Assembly (NCBI RefSeq): GCF_000730285.1
Contig: NZ_CP007174.1
Coordinates: forward strand, 868,001-932,000
Source: Candidatus Nitrososphaera evergladensis SR1
GTDB taxonomy: Archaea; Thermoproteota; Nitrososphaeria; Nitrososphaerales; Nitrososphaeraceae
DNA length: 64,000 bases
Direction of reading: 5' to 3'
Part shown: positions 8,382-16,071 of the stretch, in pieces
How the letters are laid out: every line of letters begins with the position of its first letter
Numbering within the stretch: the stretch's first letter is position 1
Program-made: the position numbers and the translations under genes
Notes under the pieces: model-generated
Seen by the model: the letters and a program-made list of their open reading frames with translations, nothing else
Told to the model about the DNA's origin: nothing
Database searches by the model: none

Positions 8382-8927
8382 TTGCCAGACATCATCAGGG
8401 TTATTGCAAGCAGGCGCGTCTACGCGGGCGCCATATCGCTTCGCAAGGACAAGTTCTCGGTAAACGGCGGGAGGGTGGTCGAAAAAGAGATAGTCGAGCA
8501 CCAGCCGTCGGTGGGCATCATCGCCGCCGTTGACAATGACAGCATCATCCTTGTAAGCCAGTACCGGCGCGCCCCGGACAGGACGCTGCTAGAGATACCT
8601 GCCGGCAAGATAGAGCAAGGCGAGACTCCAAGGCAGGCCGCCGTCCGGGAGATGGACGAAGAGATAGGCTATACGGGAAAATTGAAGCCCTTTCTCAAAT
8701 GGTATCTTGCACCCGGCTACGATACCGAGCTCATGCACCTGTTTGTCGCCACGGACCTGAAAAAAATTGACAATACTAGACGCGCAACAATGGACGACGA
8801 CGAGGACATTGTCGCAAAAAAAGTCAAGCTAGCGGCCGCCGTGAAAAAGTGCCTCAACGGCGAGATACAAGACGCCAAGACAATAGCCGCCATCATGGCG
8901 TACGCTTCTTTCTTAAAGCCACTCTGA
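8382..8927 (+). CDS. Nudix hydrolase, ADP-ribose pyrophosphatase-like
   Basis: 181 residues with a complete Nudix box (G-x5-E-x7-R-E-x2-E-E-x-G): G-K-I-E-Q-G-E then R-E-M-D-E-E-I-G. The preceding Q-Y-R-R-A-P-D-R-T-L-L-E-I-P-A-G is typical of ADP-ribose pyrophosphatases. It probably cleaves ADP-ribose or a related nucleoside diphosphate. The start is TTG 8382, with TATA (AATTATAACC) centred about 28 nt upstream. The last 15 nt overlap the convergent ComA-like gene. Confidence 0.88.
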   Translation: MPDIIRVIASRRVYAGAISLRKDKFSVNGGRVVEKEIVEHQPSVGIIAAVDNDSIILVSQYRRAPDRTLLEIPAGKIEQGETPRQAAVREMDEEIGYTGKLKPFLKWYLAPGYDTELMHLFVATDLKKIDNTRRATMDDDEDIVAKKVKLAAAVKKCLNGEIQDAKTIAAIMAYASFLKPL

Positions 8928-9899
8928 CTGGACCGGCTGGTACACCTTTTTCCTTGCGTCTTCTAGGCTGCTGCGCTCTATTATCAGGCCCTGCCTCTTT
9001 AGGTCGTCGACTGCCGCCTGCACCGTCCTTCTCGGCAGGTGGCTCAGGCTGATGAGCTCGCCCTGCTCCACCGGGTGCTTGGTCCTTATTATGTAGTAGA
9101 TGAACTTGGACGCCGGCCCGCCCTCGGGGTCCTTGCGTATATACGAGACGCCAAACGCGGATTTTGCCAAAAAGCCACGCCTCTGCGACTCGACTGACGC
9201 TATTGCCTCCGGGTGGACCTCTGCAAGGTTGACGCGCTGGCCAAACTCTGCCATCAGCGCCGACTGCTGGGATTCAAGCGGCGCCTCAAAGATGAACGTG
9301 CTTGGCGGGTACTCGTTTGTCATTGCGCCAACAAAGCTCCACTTTACGAGGCCCTTTTCGTCGTATATGCCGACGTTGTAGCCCTCATTTGCCTCGATGA
9401 CTACCTTTTTAGAGTCCAGCTTTACCGCCTCGTCGATCTTTTTCAAGGTGTCGTCGATCCCAAGCTGGTGCCTTGGGTCCTTCTTGCCCACCTTCCACTG
9501 GTATTCAAGCCCCGCCGCCTTGACTGCCTCTGTTATCTTTTTCTTTTGTGCTATTGACAGGTCGATGCTGCTTTCTCCTATCTCGACCATGTCAAAGCCG
9601 ACCTTTGCAGCCTCCCTTGCAAACCTCTCTAGCGAGCTCTCGACCACGGCAAATTCGGTTATAGTGCTCCCCGTCGAGACCTTGATGTCAAAGCCGTGAT
9701 AGTACTCGATCTTTTTTCTCAGGCTCTCGTCAGAGACCAGCATTGGGAGCGCGCCGTACACCTTGACTACGTCTACAAAGGGCGCTATTGTGGCAAAGTT
9801 TTCCCTGTCAAGCCCCTGGAACTTGTCGATGGTGCACGTCAGGCCCTCCTTGCGGGGCTTTTTTGCGTCCAACCTGTTCTTGGCAAGGCCGTCGAGCAT
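8913..9899 (-). CDS. ComA-like phosphosulfolactate synthase domain fused to a C-terminal winged helix
   Basis: 328 residues. Residues 1-250 match the ComA TIM barrel: D-V-V-K-V-Y-G-A-L-P, S-T-G-S-T-I-T-E-F-A, V-E-I-G-E-S-S-I-D-L-S, K-V-G-K-K-D-P, V-V-I-E-A-N-E, F-E-A-P-L-E-S-Q-Q, and V-N-L-A-E-V-H-P-E. The last 65 residues are a winged helix (V-E-Q-G-E-L-I-S-L-S, then R-T-V-Q-A-A-V-D-D-L-K-R-Q-G-L-I). ComA adds sulfite to phosphoenolpyruvate, the first step to coenzyme M. In a non-methanogen the product and the reason for the DNA-binding-like tail are unclear. ATG 9899 is preferred because of the TATA just upstream; the frame extends to TTG 9974. It is divergent from a sulfonate-type binding protein. 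Confidence 0.75.
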   Translation of the reverse strand: MLDGLAKNRLDAKKPRKEGLTCTIDKFQGLDRENFATIAPFVDVVKVYGALPMLVSDESLRKKIEYYHGFDIKVSTGSTITEFAVVESSLERFAREAAKVGFDMVEIGESSIDLSIAQKKKITEAVKAAGLEYQWKVGKKDPRHQLGIDDTLKKIDEAVKLDSKKVVIEANEGYNVGIYDEKGLVKWSFVGAMTNEYPPSTFIFEAPLESQQSALMAEFGQRVNLAEVHPEAIASVESQRRGFLAKSAFGVSYIRKDPEGGPASKFIYYIIRTKHPVEQGELISLSHLPRRTVQAAVDDLKRQGLIIERSSLEDARKKVYQPVQSEWL

Positions 9900-10004
9900 G
9901 TTGCTATATGCGATATATGCAGATTCTGCACATATTTCTAGGTTGTCAGTCGCGTATTGCGCATTTAACGTCAATTATATTGCACCGACCGCGCTAGCAA
10001 AAAG

Positions 10005-11057
10005 GTGGACTTTAGGCTCAAGCTGGGCATAGCCGCGGCCCTCGTCGCTTTTGTCATCGGGACTTCCGTGGCGCTCAACGACCAGCCCCTTGCCAGGTAC
10101 AGCGGGGCATCCGGCCCTTCTGACGTGCTGAGGCTTGGCTACTTTCCAAACGTCAACCACGCACAGGCAGTCATAGGGGTTGGAAACGGCGACTACCAAA
10201 AAGCCCTCGGCAACATACAGCTTGAGACGCAGGTATTCACTTCAGGCCCCTCAGCTATTGATGGATTCTTTGGCAACCGGATCGATTGTTCATACGTGGG
10301 ACCAAACCCTGCCGTCAACGGCTACCTGAGATCTGAAGGCTCGCTCAAAGTCGTATCAGGCGTGTCAAGCGGTGGCACAGTGTTTGTAGTCCGAAACGAT
10401 GCCGGCATCGACTCGCCGGCTGACTTTGCAGGCAAGAAACTCGCATCGCCACAGGTCGGGAACACCCAAGACGTAGCCCTCCGGAATTACCTTAAAGAAC
10501 ATGGCTATGAGGTCAAGCGCGAAGGCGGCAATCCTGAGATACGACAGGTCAAGCCGGCAGACATGTTGACGCTGATGGCCAAAAAAGAGCTGGATGGCGC
10601 GTGGGTAGCCGAGCCGTGGGGCGCAAGGCTTGTTCGAGAGGCAGGTGCCAGAGTTTTTGTAAACGAGCAGGACCTCTGGCAGGACGGCAAGTTTGCGACA
10701 TCGCTTTTGGTCTGCAAGGCCGACTATATCAAGAGCAATCCCGAGACTGTCAAGAGGTTAATTGAAGCGCACGTCAGCGAGACCCAATGGATAAACAGCC
10801 ACAAGGAAGAGGCAATCAAGTCGTTTAATACCGCTGTTTCCAAGATACTTGGCTCAGGATTCAATGAGGATGATTTGCGCACCTCGCTGACAAGGATGGA
10901 GTTTACCTACGACCCGCTTGAAGAGACTGTGCAAAAAGCGGCCGACGACGCATACGCTCTTGGCCTGCTTGACAAAAAACCCGGCCTTTCAGGCATGTTC
11001 GACCTGCAGATCCTAAATGGCGTTCTGCAGGAAAGGGGACTTGCAACTATAGGGTGA
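10005..11057 (+). CDS. ABC transporter substrate-binding protein, SsuA/NrtA/TauA type
   Basis: 350 residues. One N-terminal hydrophobic anchor/signal (about 6-26) is followed by the family's L-R-L-G-Y-F-P-N-V-N-H-A-Q-A, then F-T-S-G-P-S-A-I-D, V-G-P-N-P-A-V-N-G, and L-D-G-A-W-V-A-E-P-W. It belongs to the binding proteins for nitrate, taurine and alkanesulfonates and probably sits outside the membrane, tethered by the helix. The GTG start has TATA (AATTATATTG, about 9974-9983) centred 26-28 nt upstream. The permease follows, but no ATPase gene is present. Confidence 0.85.
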   Translation: MDFRLKLGIAAALVAFVIGTSVALNDQPLARYSGASGPSDVLRLGYFPNVNHAQAVIGVGNGDYQKALGNIQLETQVFTSGPSAIDGFFGNRIDCSYVGPNPAVNGYLRSEGSLKVVSGVSSGGTVFVVRNDAGIDSPADFAGKKLASPQVGNTQDVALRNYLKEHGYEVKREGGNPEIRQVKPADMLTLMAKKELDGAWVAEPWGARLVREAGARVFVNEQDLWQDGKFATSLLVCKADYIKSNPETVKRLIEAHVSETQWINSHKEEAIKSFNTAVSKILGSGFNEDDLRTSLTRMEFTYDPLEETVQKAADDAYALGLLDKKPGLSGMFDLQILNGVLQERGLATIG

Positions 11058-11061
11058 TAGA

Positions 11062-11104
11062 ATATGCGAAAAACCCGCATATCTTTAACCAATTGCGCAT
11101 ATGC
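11062..11104 (+). promoter_or_regulatory. Inverted repeat ATATGCG-N7-CGCATAT plus palindromic GCATATGC before the permease gene
   Basis: ATATGCG (11062-11068) and CGCATAT (11076-11082) form a perfect 7-bp inverted repeat. A further CGCATAT within GCGCATATGC follows at 11095-11104. A TATA element (AGTTATATTGC, 11109-11119) comes next, then the permease ATG at 11173. The layout suggests an operator upstream of a separate permease promoter. The same heptamer occurs at 9906-9912 next to the ComA-like gene start. Confidence 0.4.
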
Positions 11105-11172
11105 CGCAAGTTATATTGCAACGCTGTTAACGATCCTGCAAAACAGCAACAAAAGGGCGTGGCCATGATAAT

Positions 11173-11994
11173 ATGATGCAACAACAGCAAAAAACGACAG
11201 AAGCGCGCAGGAAAAACGGGAACACAACTATAAACGACCTTGCTAGCATCGCGCTCTTTCTTGCGGCGTTTGGGGCCGCGTGGCAGGTGGTCTACCTTGC
11301 AGGGCTCTTTCCTGCCTATTCGCTTCCCTCGCCTATATCTGTTGCAAAGTCATTTGCAGACCTTGCCTCCGAAGGGTCGCTTGGCACTGGCATCGCGGTG
11401 ACGATGGGAAGGCTTGCCGCCGGCTTTGCAATCTCTGTAGCCATCGGTGGCACCGTGGGCCTTGCGATGGTGCGCTTTAAGGACTTTGGCAAGACCATGA
11501 GCTCCTTTTCGGTCGGCCTTCAGTCGTTTCCAAGCATAGCGTGGGTGCCGTTTTCTATACTGCTCATCGGCTATAACGACTTTGGCATTTTGTTTGTCAT
11601 GGTGATAAGCTCTGTGTTTTCAGTGATGATGTCTACCTACAGCGGCATACGCAACATACCGCCCATCTACGTGCGCGCCGCGCGCAACATGGGCGCAGAC
11701 GGCTTTGTGCTGTTCCGCCACGTCATGCTTCCTGCAGCGACTCCTACCCTGATAATCGGGCTCCGCCAGGCGTGGTCGTTTGCGTGGCACGCGCTTGTGG
11801 GCGCAGAAATACTCATCTCGCTTGTGGGTCTTGGGCACATCCTGAGCGTCGGAAGGGAGCTTAACAACATGGGATGGATAATGGCAACTATGATAGTGAT
11901 ATTTGTCATCGGCATGGTAGTCGACAGAATAGTCTTTTTCAAGCTCGAAGAGCGCATCCGCTCAAGGTGGGGCCTCAACCAGCACGCCGACTAG
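11173..11994 (+). CDS. ABC transporter permease, SsuC/TauC/NrtB type
   Basis: 273 residues with about six membrane helices. The EAA-type coupling motif is visible around residues 165-195 (I-P-P-I-Y-V-R-A-A-R-N-M-G-A-D-G-F-V-L-F-R-H-V-M-L-P, shown with breaks), followed by G-L-R-Q-A-W-S-F-A-W. This is typical of BPD-family permeases for sulfonate, taurine or nitrate. It partners the upstream binding protein. The gap of 115 nt holds its own TATA and an inverted repeat, so it may be separately regulated. The 3' end abuts the convergent pterin dehydratase gene. Confidence 0.88.
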   Translation: MMQQQQKTTEARRKNGNTTINDLASIALFLAAFGAAWQVVYLAGLFPAYSLPSPISVAKSFADLASEGSLGTGIAVTMGRLAAGFAISVAIGGTVGLAMVRFKDFGKTMSSFSVGLQSFPSIAWVPFSILLIGYNDFGILFVMVISSVFSVMMSTYSGIRNIPPIYVRAARNMGADGFVLFRHVMLPAATPTLIIGLRQAWSFAWHALVGAEILISLVGLGHILSVGRELNNMGWIMATMIVIFVIGMVVDRIVFFKLEERIRSRWGLNQHAD

Positions 11995-12297
11995 CTAGTC
12001 CTTGTGGATCTCGCTTATCTTTTGCGCAAGGATCACGTCGTAGTTGCTTACCTTGTTGCCGATGTCGTGCGTCACAAGGTTGATGGTGACGTGGTTGTAG
12101 ACGTTTGACCACTCGGGGTGGTGGTTCAGTTTTTCCGCCTCTATCGCAACGCGGGTCATAAACGCAAACGCCTCCGCAAAGTCGCCAAACTCAAACGACC
12201 TGCGCAATTTGCCGTCGGCTATCTTCCAGCCGGGCATCTTTTCAAGCGCCTTGTCAAGCTCTTGCTTTGAAAGCTCGCGGTAATCTTCATCATGCAT
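11995..12297 (-). CDS. Pterin-4a-carbinolamine dehydratase (PCD/DCoH)
   Basis: 100 residues. Signature: [34 protein letters not shown] (active-site His-His-Pro), [12 protein letters not shown]. It dehydrates 4a-hydroxytetrahydropterin or a related pterin. TATA (ACGTATTAGC) lies about 27 nt upstream of the ATG, suggesting a leaderless mRNA. No pterin-dependent hydroxylase is seen next to it. Confidence 0.9.
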   Translation of the reverse strand: MHDEDYRELSKQELDKALEKMPGWKIADGKLRRSFEFGDFAEAFAFMTRVAIEAEKLNHHPEWSNVYNHVTINLVTHDIGNKVSNYDVILAQKISEIHKD

Positions 12298-12416
12298 AGC
12301 AAGTCTCTCGTAGGCGCAGCTAATACGTTTTTTGCCGCAGGCCAGGGAAAAGCCGCGCGACTGTTACGGAATAAAAAATCATAATATACTGTGAACTGCT
12401 AATCTATTTTGTCTGT

Positions 12417-12740
12417 ATGCCATATCGGCTGGCAATTCTGGCAGTCGCACTGGTACTGGCTGGCACGGGACTCTGGCTTTTGATATTGCATGTTTCAACT
12501 TACACAAGAATCGGCACAGACGATAATGATGGTGTGACCGCACATAAATGGCGACTGAACGAAAAAGGCGTGCCCGAACTGTACCTGTGCAACAACTTGA
12601 TGTGCAAGTCATACAGTGAAATTCGGTGGCAGTACGCAGGATACTTTGCCATCGACGCGATTGTCTTTTCTGCAGCCGCTGGGCTGGTGGCATTCTTGTT
12701 TGCATGGCGCAGGCGTACAAAGGCTCAGAGCATCATCTGA
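12417..12740 (+). CDS. Small two-helix membrane protein
   Basis: 107 residues with hydrophobic helices at about 5-25 and 75-97, and a polar loop (26-74) between them with two Cys (C-N-N-L-M-C) that could form a disulfide or bind metal outside the cell. The C terminus is basic (W-R-R-R-T-K), consistent with a cytoplasmic end. No family recognised. Confidence 0.55.
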   Translation: MPYRLAILAVALVLAGTGLWLLILHVSTYTRIGTDDNDGVTAHKWRLNEKGVPELYLCNNLMCKSYSEIRWQYAGYFAIDAIVFSAAAGLVAFLFAWRRRTKAQSII

Positions 12741-12754
12741 TGTGTGGCGGAGTT

Positions 12755-12769
12755 TGTATGCACACGCGC
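12755..12769 (+). repeat. Short alternating purine-pyrimidine tract
   Basis: Fifteen bases of strict alternation (TGTATGCACACGCGC), 15 nt after the preceding stop codon and upstream of the tRNA-Val promoter. It is a shorter relative of the tracts at 851, 15610, 38939, 50083 and 61357. Confidence 0.45.
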
Positions 12770-12820
12770 TCTCTGTCGCTTGCAATTTATAGGGCAATCA
12801 AACCTTGCAAGAATGACAAC

Positions 12821-12895
12821 GGGCGGCTGGTCTAGCTCGGTTATGATACCGCTCTTACACAGCGGTGGTCGGGTGTTCAAATCACCCGCCGCCCA
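12821..12895 (+). tRNA. tRNA-Val (anticodon TAC)
   Basis: A 75-nt cloverleaf. The acceptor stem GGGCGGC pairs with GCCGCCC (12888-12894), with A as discriminator. The anticodon stem CCGCT/AGCGG encloses the loop CTTACAC with anticodon TAC, and the T arm is CGGGT-GTTCAAAT-CACCCG-like with the GTTCAAA loop. CCA is not encoded. A TATA element (AATTTATAG, about 12784-12792) lies upstream and a T5 tract follows. There is no intron. Confidence 0.95.
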
Positions 12896-13333
12896 CTTTT
12901 TGCAAACATATTTTTTCAGTCATGCATATACTTGTGCGCGGTTACACTTGTGAAAAAATCCTCATTAGAAAATGCGCGTCGTCCCTTTAGAGAGGTAAGT
13001 GAAGGGCCCACCCGCGCATGATGTCAGTCAATGTCTAATCAGCATGTGACCCTTCATTACCTTCTTGCGGTGACGACGACTGGACTGTGCATATGCTACA
13101 CGTATATGTACAGTAATGCCATGTGCGCATCAAGTGAATAAATAAATGGCTAAACTATGTTCATGGATAAATTCAAGATGCTGTCATGCAATGGAATCTA
13201 TTATCTAGAATTACAGTCGACAAGAATTACCTACAGACTTTCAGAAGAATAATTACCCCACGTTCTCACGTAAGGATTTCCCTTGCCATAGTTAATCAAG
13301 TCATTAAAAGCGCCAGCATGAGATTGGTATTTA
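12896..13333. other. 438-nt intergenic region with promoter-like element, long hairpin and RY tracts
   Basis: No convincing protein gene. From left to right it holds the T5 terminator of the tRNA, a TATA-like GCATATACTTG (about 12922-12932), a long imperfect hairpin (12974-13080; see separate entry), two adjoining alternating purine-pyrimidine runs (13086-13096 and 13097-13112), an AT-rich stretch, and the promoter of the Asp-rich protein (CATTAAAAG about 28 nt before its ATG). Confidence 0.6.
12974..13080 (+). ncRNA. Candidate structured RNA (long two-part hairpin)
   Basis: The outer stem pairs CGTCGTCCC (12977-12985) with GGTGACGACG (13069-13078, one bulged T). The inner stem pairs AGGTAA-G-TGAAGGG (12993-13006, one bulged G) with CCCTTCATTACCT (13050-13062), about 13 bp. 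The apical loop is about 43 nt. A TATA-like element at 12922-12932 would place a transcription start near 12953 on the plus strand. No protein frame fits. I do not recognise it as RNase P, SRP or 5S RNA. It could also be a DNA-level element. Confidence 0.4.
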
Positions 13334-13708
13334 ATGTCAAGTCTAACAGAAAACAACAAGAAGGCATTAATTGCCACACTCTTGGTTCTGGGCTTTGCAG
13401 TCGCATCATCGGCAATGGTAATGCCGACCGCTGCTTTTGCAAGCTCGGGATACGACGACGAGGACGACGACCATCACCACGACTACAACAACTGTGACGA
13501 CAGCGATGACGACGATGACGACAACGGCCATGACCACTACTATTGGTCAAGCTACAGCCACGATGATGACGATGACGATGATGATGACAACAACTGCTAC
13601 TGCGACAACGGCGATGACGACCACGGCGATTACTACCACTGGTCAAGCTACTACAACAATGACGATGACTGCGATGACGACGATGACGACAACGGCGACG
13701 ACTATTAA
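13334..13708 (+). CDS. Secreted, extremely Asp-rich low-complexity protein
   Basis: 124 residues. Residues 1-37 form a signal peptide (hydrophobic core about 11-30, A-F-A-S-S cleavage-like end). The remainder is dominated by runs of Asp (about 40), with several His, Tyr, Asn and four Cys. Two similar units are visible: H-Y-Y-W-S-S-Y-S-H followed by a D9 run, and Y-Y-H-W-S-S-Y-Y-N-N followed by D runs. Such a chain would be unfolded and would bind cations such as Ca, Mn or Cu outside the cell. TATA (CATTAAAAG) is about 28 nt before the ATG, and a strong terminator follows. Confidence 0.7.
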   Translation: MSSLTENNKKALIATLLVLGFAVASSAMVMPTAAFASSGYDDEDDDHHHDYNNCDDSDDDDDDNGHDHYYWSSYSHDDDDDDDDDNNCYCDNGDDDHGDYYHWSSYYNNDDDCDDDDDDNGDDY

Positions 13709-13747
13709 AAAACAACATCATAGCAAAGGCCAAGACATGTTACGTCT

Positions 13748-13790
13748 AGGCGCGATGATAACTCGACATCGCGCCTCCGCCTTTTTCTTT
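13748..13790 (+). terminator. Intrinsic-type terminator after the Asp-rich gene
   Basis: A perfect 10-bp inverted repeat AGGCGCGATG (13748-13757) / CATCGCGCCT (13767-13776) with a 9-nt loop, followed by a T-rich run (13782-13790). It stands 40 nt after the stop codon. Confidence 0.75.
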
Positions 13791-13923
13791 CATGGCAATT
13801 CCGGACGATTTTTTTATCCTGTGCCCAGATCGACAATGTGTATGTATTTAGAGAAGAAAAAGAAAAGACCAAGAAAAAGAAGGCTGCAGACCTGCAGCCA
13901 GCTACATCTATACCCTCCCGCCA

Positions 13924-14982
13924 TCAAAACTGCATTTTGCCGGCCTTTAGCGTCCTGACGTACAGGATTATCGCTGCAAACCCGACTGCTGCAATTGTCC
14001 CTGCCAGCCCGACCGGGAATTCCGGCACGACGTTTGCCGCCGTGACGATTATCGTCGACTGGGAAGAGCCACTTGGAGCGTCAGCCTGCACCACGTCTTC
14101 GTGCCTGCCTGTAAGGACCAGAGTTGTAATCTTGTCGCTTGACGATGATGCGTCTTCCTTGACGTCCAGAGCCGCGCCGCTACCAAGTGCCGCTGAAAAC
14201 GGACCGGACATCATCTGCTTTGGTATCTCTAGCCTTATGGTGAAATCTCCGGAATGCCCTGTTGCATTGCCGCTTCCCGAAGAAGAAGAAAGGATCAGCT
14301 GCTTGTTTTCTGTTTTCAGCTCTGCCTTGCTGATCGCAATTGCGGAAGAGTATGCGCCTACGTCAAAGGCCGTGTCCTGGTAGTTTACCGTCAGGGTTTG
14401 CTTTGGGGTCAAGGGCAGGACAAAGTCGTATTTCAGAGGCTCCGGCAGGAATGTATTGTCAAAGTCGATTCCGGTTACCTCGATTGCGACCTTGTAGTTG
14501 CTTGCTGTAGAAAACACCTGACCCTGAACCTTTATCGGACTTCCAAAGTCAGATACGTAGCTTGCAGCCAGGTTGTCATAGTTTGCGCTGACCCTGTACG
14601 TCTGTGCCGAAGCGTCGTTGATGAAGCGGATGCTGACCTTGCCTTCATGGCCGTGGACCACCTCTGAGAACACCTGCGTTCCATCATCTTTGGTGATGAT
14701 GACGGTGTAGCTGACATGGGGGGCATTCTTGCCGGTGTTTTTGTCTATCAGCGACAGATCCATGTCGATCTGGTCGCCTGGCAAGGGAGCCGCCGGGGTT
14801 GTGGTAAAGTCAAGGGCCAGCTGCCTGTCGCCAATGTTTGCAGTTGGAAGGTGCGACTGGTCCGACGTCATGTGACCGCTTGACTGCGCGTACACCTGGA
14901 CAGAAGAAAAAGAAGATGCAAAGGTTACTGCCAAAAGGACGGCCATAAAGCCGGCTACAGTCTTTGACGATGAATGAGACAT
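13924..14982 (-). CDS. Secreted protein with C-terminal PEFG-CTERM-like sorting signal
   Basis: 352 residues: a signal peptide (about 8-32, ending V-Y-A-Q), several beta-sandwich-like segments rich in Thr/Ser/Asp, and a C-terminal P-E-F-P-V-G followed by one hydrophobic helix and a short K-A-G-K basic tail. This tripartite end is the PEFG-CTERM arrangement of thaumarchaeal proteins processed by an archaeosortase. It is probably displayed on the cell surface. A second such protein with an exact PEFG lies at 44759-45610. Confidence 0.7.
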   Translation of the reverse strand: MSHSSSKTVAGFMAVLLAVTFASSFSSVQVYAQSSGHMTSDQSHLPTANIGDRQLALDFTTTPAAPLPGDQIDMDLSLIDKNTGKNAPHVSYTVIITKDDGTQVFSEVVHGHEGKVSIRFINDASAQTYRVSANYDNLAASYVSDFGSPIKVQGQVFSTASNYKVAIEVTGIDFDNTFLPEPLKYDFVLPLTPKQTLTVNYQDTAFDVGAYSSAIAISKAELKTENKQLILSSSSGSGNATGHSGDFTIRLEIPKQMMSGPFSAALGSGAALDVKEDASSSSDKITTLVLTGRHEDVVQADAPSGSSQSTIIVTAANVVPEFPVGLAGTIAAVGFAAIILYVRTLKAGKMQF

Positions 14983-15112
14983 ATCTATGTGTATCCTGAA
15001 TTATCAAACTACCGTCCATTACTTTATAAATTATCTGTTGGCACATTTTCCACAAGACAGCGACAACAACAATAAAACTCAAATCACGTTCTCTTGGCTG
15101 GAACAGTCAGGG

Positions 15113-15580
15113 ATGGGCAGAAAGAAGAACAAGACGGCGGTCATTTCAGGCACAAGCAACATCGCCCGCACAATTGCGGATTTTCAGTCAAACATCAGAA
15201 AGGATTGGTGCGCCTGCGTCGACTCGTCCATCCCGGCGTTTTCCATGAGCGACGGGATAAGGCAGGGCTACGTCTTGGCAAAAAAGCGGGGTGTGAGAAT
15301 AAGGTACGTCACCGAGATAACCGCCGAGAACCTTGAGTACTGCAAGGAGCTGATGACGTTTGTCGAGCTTAGGCACTTTGCGGGCGTGCGGGGCAGCTTT
15401 GCAGTCAGCGAAACCGAGTTTGTCGCCGGCATCCGGGGCAACAACAAAAAGAAGACGCCGCTGGCAAAACTTGTCTACAGCAACGTAAAGGAAGTGGTAG
15501 CACACCAGCGCGACGCTTTTGAAACTCTGTGGGAAAACGCGACGCCGGCCGTGCGCAGGATAAAAGAGCTTGAAAGCTGA
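15113..15580 (+). CDS. Stand-alone sensor-type domain related to the repeats of the histidine kinase at 22-24 kb
   Basis: 155 residues equal to one sensor repeat of the histidine kinase at 22023-24224. Shared elements are C-x-D-S near residue 35, G-V-R-I-R-Y-V-T-E-I-T-A-E-N, C-K-E-L, R-H-F-A-G-V-R-G-S-F-A-V-S-E, and the end W-E-N-A-T-P-A-V-R-R-I-K-E-L. There is no kinase, HTH or membrane segment. It could be a soluble ligand-binding or dimerising partner of such kinases. ATG 15113 is preferred over the longer frame from 14987 because the extension is not part of the repeat. Confidence 0.65.
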   Translation: MGRKKNKTAVISGTSNIARTIADFQSNIRKDWCACVDSSIPAFSMSDGIRQGYVLAKKRGVRIRYVTEITAENLEYCKELMTFVELRHFAGVRGSFAVSETEFVAGIRGNNKKKTPLAKLVYSNVKEVVAHQRDAFETLWENATPAVRRIKELES

Positions 15581-15609
15581 AATGCATCTACGTATGCAGG
15601 CCATTCATC

Positions 15610-15629
15610 TGTGTATGTATGCGCACGTG
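15610..15629 (+). repeat. Alternating purine-pyrimidine tract, copy 2
   Basis: Twenty bases of perfect alternation (TGTGTATGTATGCGCACGTG), 29 nt after the stop of the sensor-domain gene. It has the shared core GTATGCGCAC and the same orientation as the other copies. Confidence 0.7.
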
Positions 15630-15806
15630 AGCTGGCAAATCTGCAAGCTTGGCCAGGCGGCTGTTATGAGTAGGATAAAATTTTCACTATTTCAGTACCA
15701 ATAATGTGGATATCTGTGAATAAAATAACAGTTATGTATTATTTCTATAAAATCTATTGCTTAGTTCAAATTTATATTTTCGGACGTGGTATGATGTACG
15801 ATCAGA

Positions 15807-16070
15807 ATGGGGACAGTTGCTTTAGACCTTGGCAAAGGGGGAGAAGGAAAGGAAGAAGAAGGCCTGTCTGGCGTCATTGTAAAGTGCCCGGTATGCGCCG
15901 GGTCCGGCTCTATTCAATGCATCAAAAATAACCGCGTTAATCCCCTTTGCCTGTCGCTTCCTCTTGCCGTTGAAGAGAGGTGCAATTGTTGCGATGGGCG
16001 TGGGTGGGTTAGAAAAGAGCAGCAAGAATGCAGTTCCTTCTGCTCTAGCGTAACGAGGGAGAAAACGTGA
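15807..16070 (+). CDS. Small protein with half of a DnaJ-type CxxCxGxG zinc finger
   Basis: 87 residues. Two DnaJ-like motifs are present, C-P-V-C-A-G-S-G and C-N-C-C-D-G-R-G, about 30 residues apart, enough for one zinc site. There is no J domain. TATA (AAATTTATATTT, 15767-15778) is centred about 33 nt before the ATG. The stop is 1 nt before the start of the next membrane protein gene, so the two are expressed together. A chaperone or redox role for that partner is a guess. Confidence 0.6.
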   Translation: MGTVALDLGKGGEGKEEEGLSGVIVKCPVCAGSGSIQCIKNNRVNPLCLSLPLAVEERCNCCDGRGWVRKEQQECSSFCSSVTREKT

Positions 16071-16071
16071 A

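Noticed and set aside
9900-9974. Longer start (TTG 9974) of the ComA-like protein
   Set aside because: The extra 25 residues contain the A/T-rich promoter-like GCATATATCGC and do not fit the barrel's first strand.
12974-13080. RNase P RNA, SRP RNA or 5S rRNA
   Set aside because: None of their conserved cores is visible in the loop or stems, so it is left as an unidentified candidate RNA.
13296-13733. Minus-strand open frame of 145 residues rich in Arg, His and Cys
   Set aside because: It is the antisense of the GAC/GAT repeats of the Asp-rich gene; it has no signal peptide, domain or promoter of its own.
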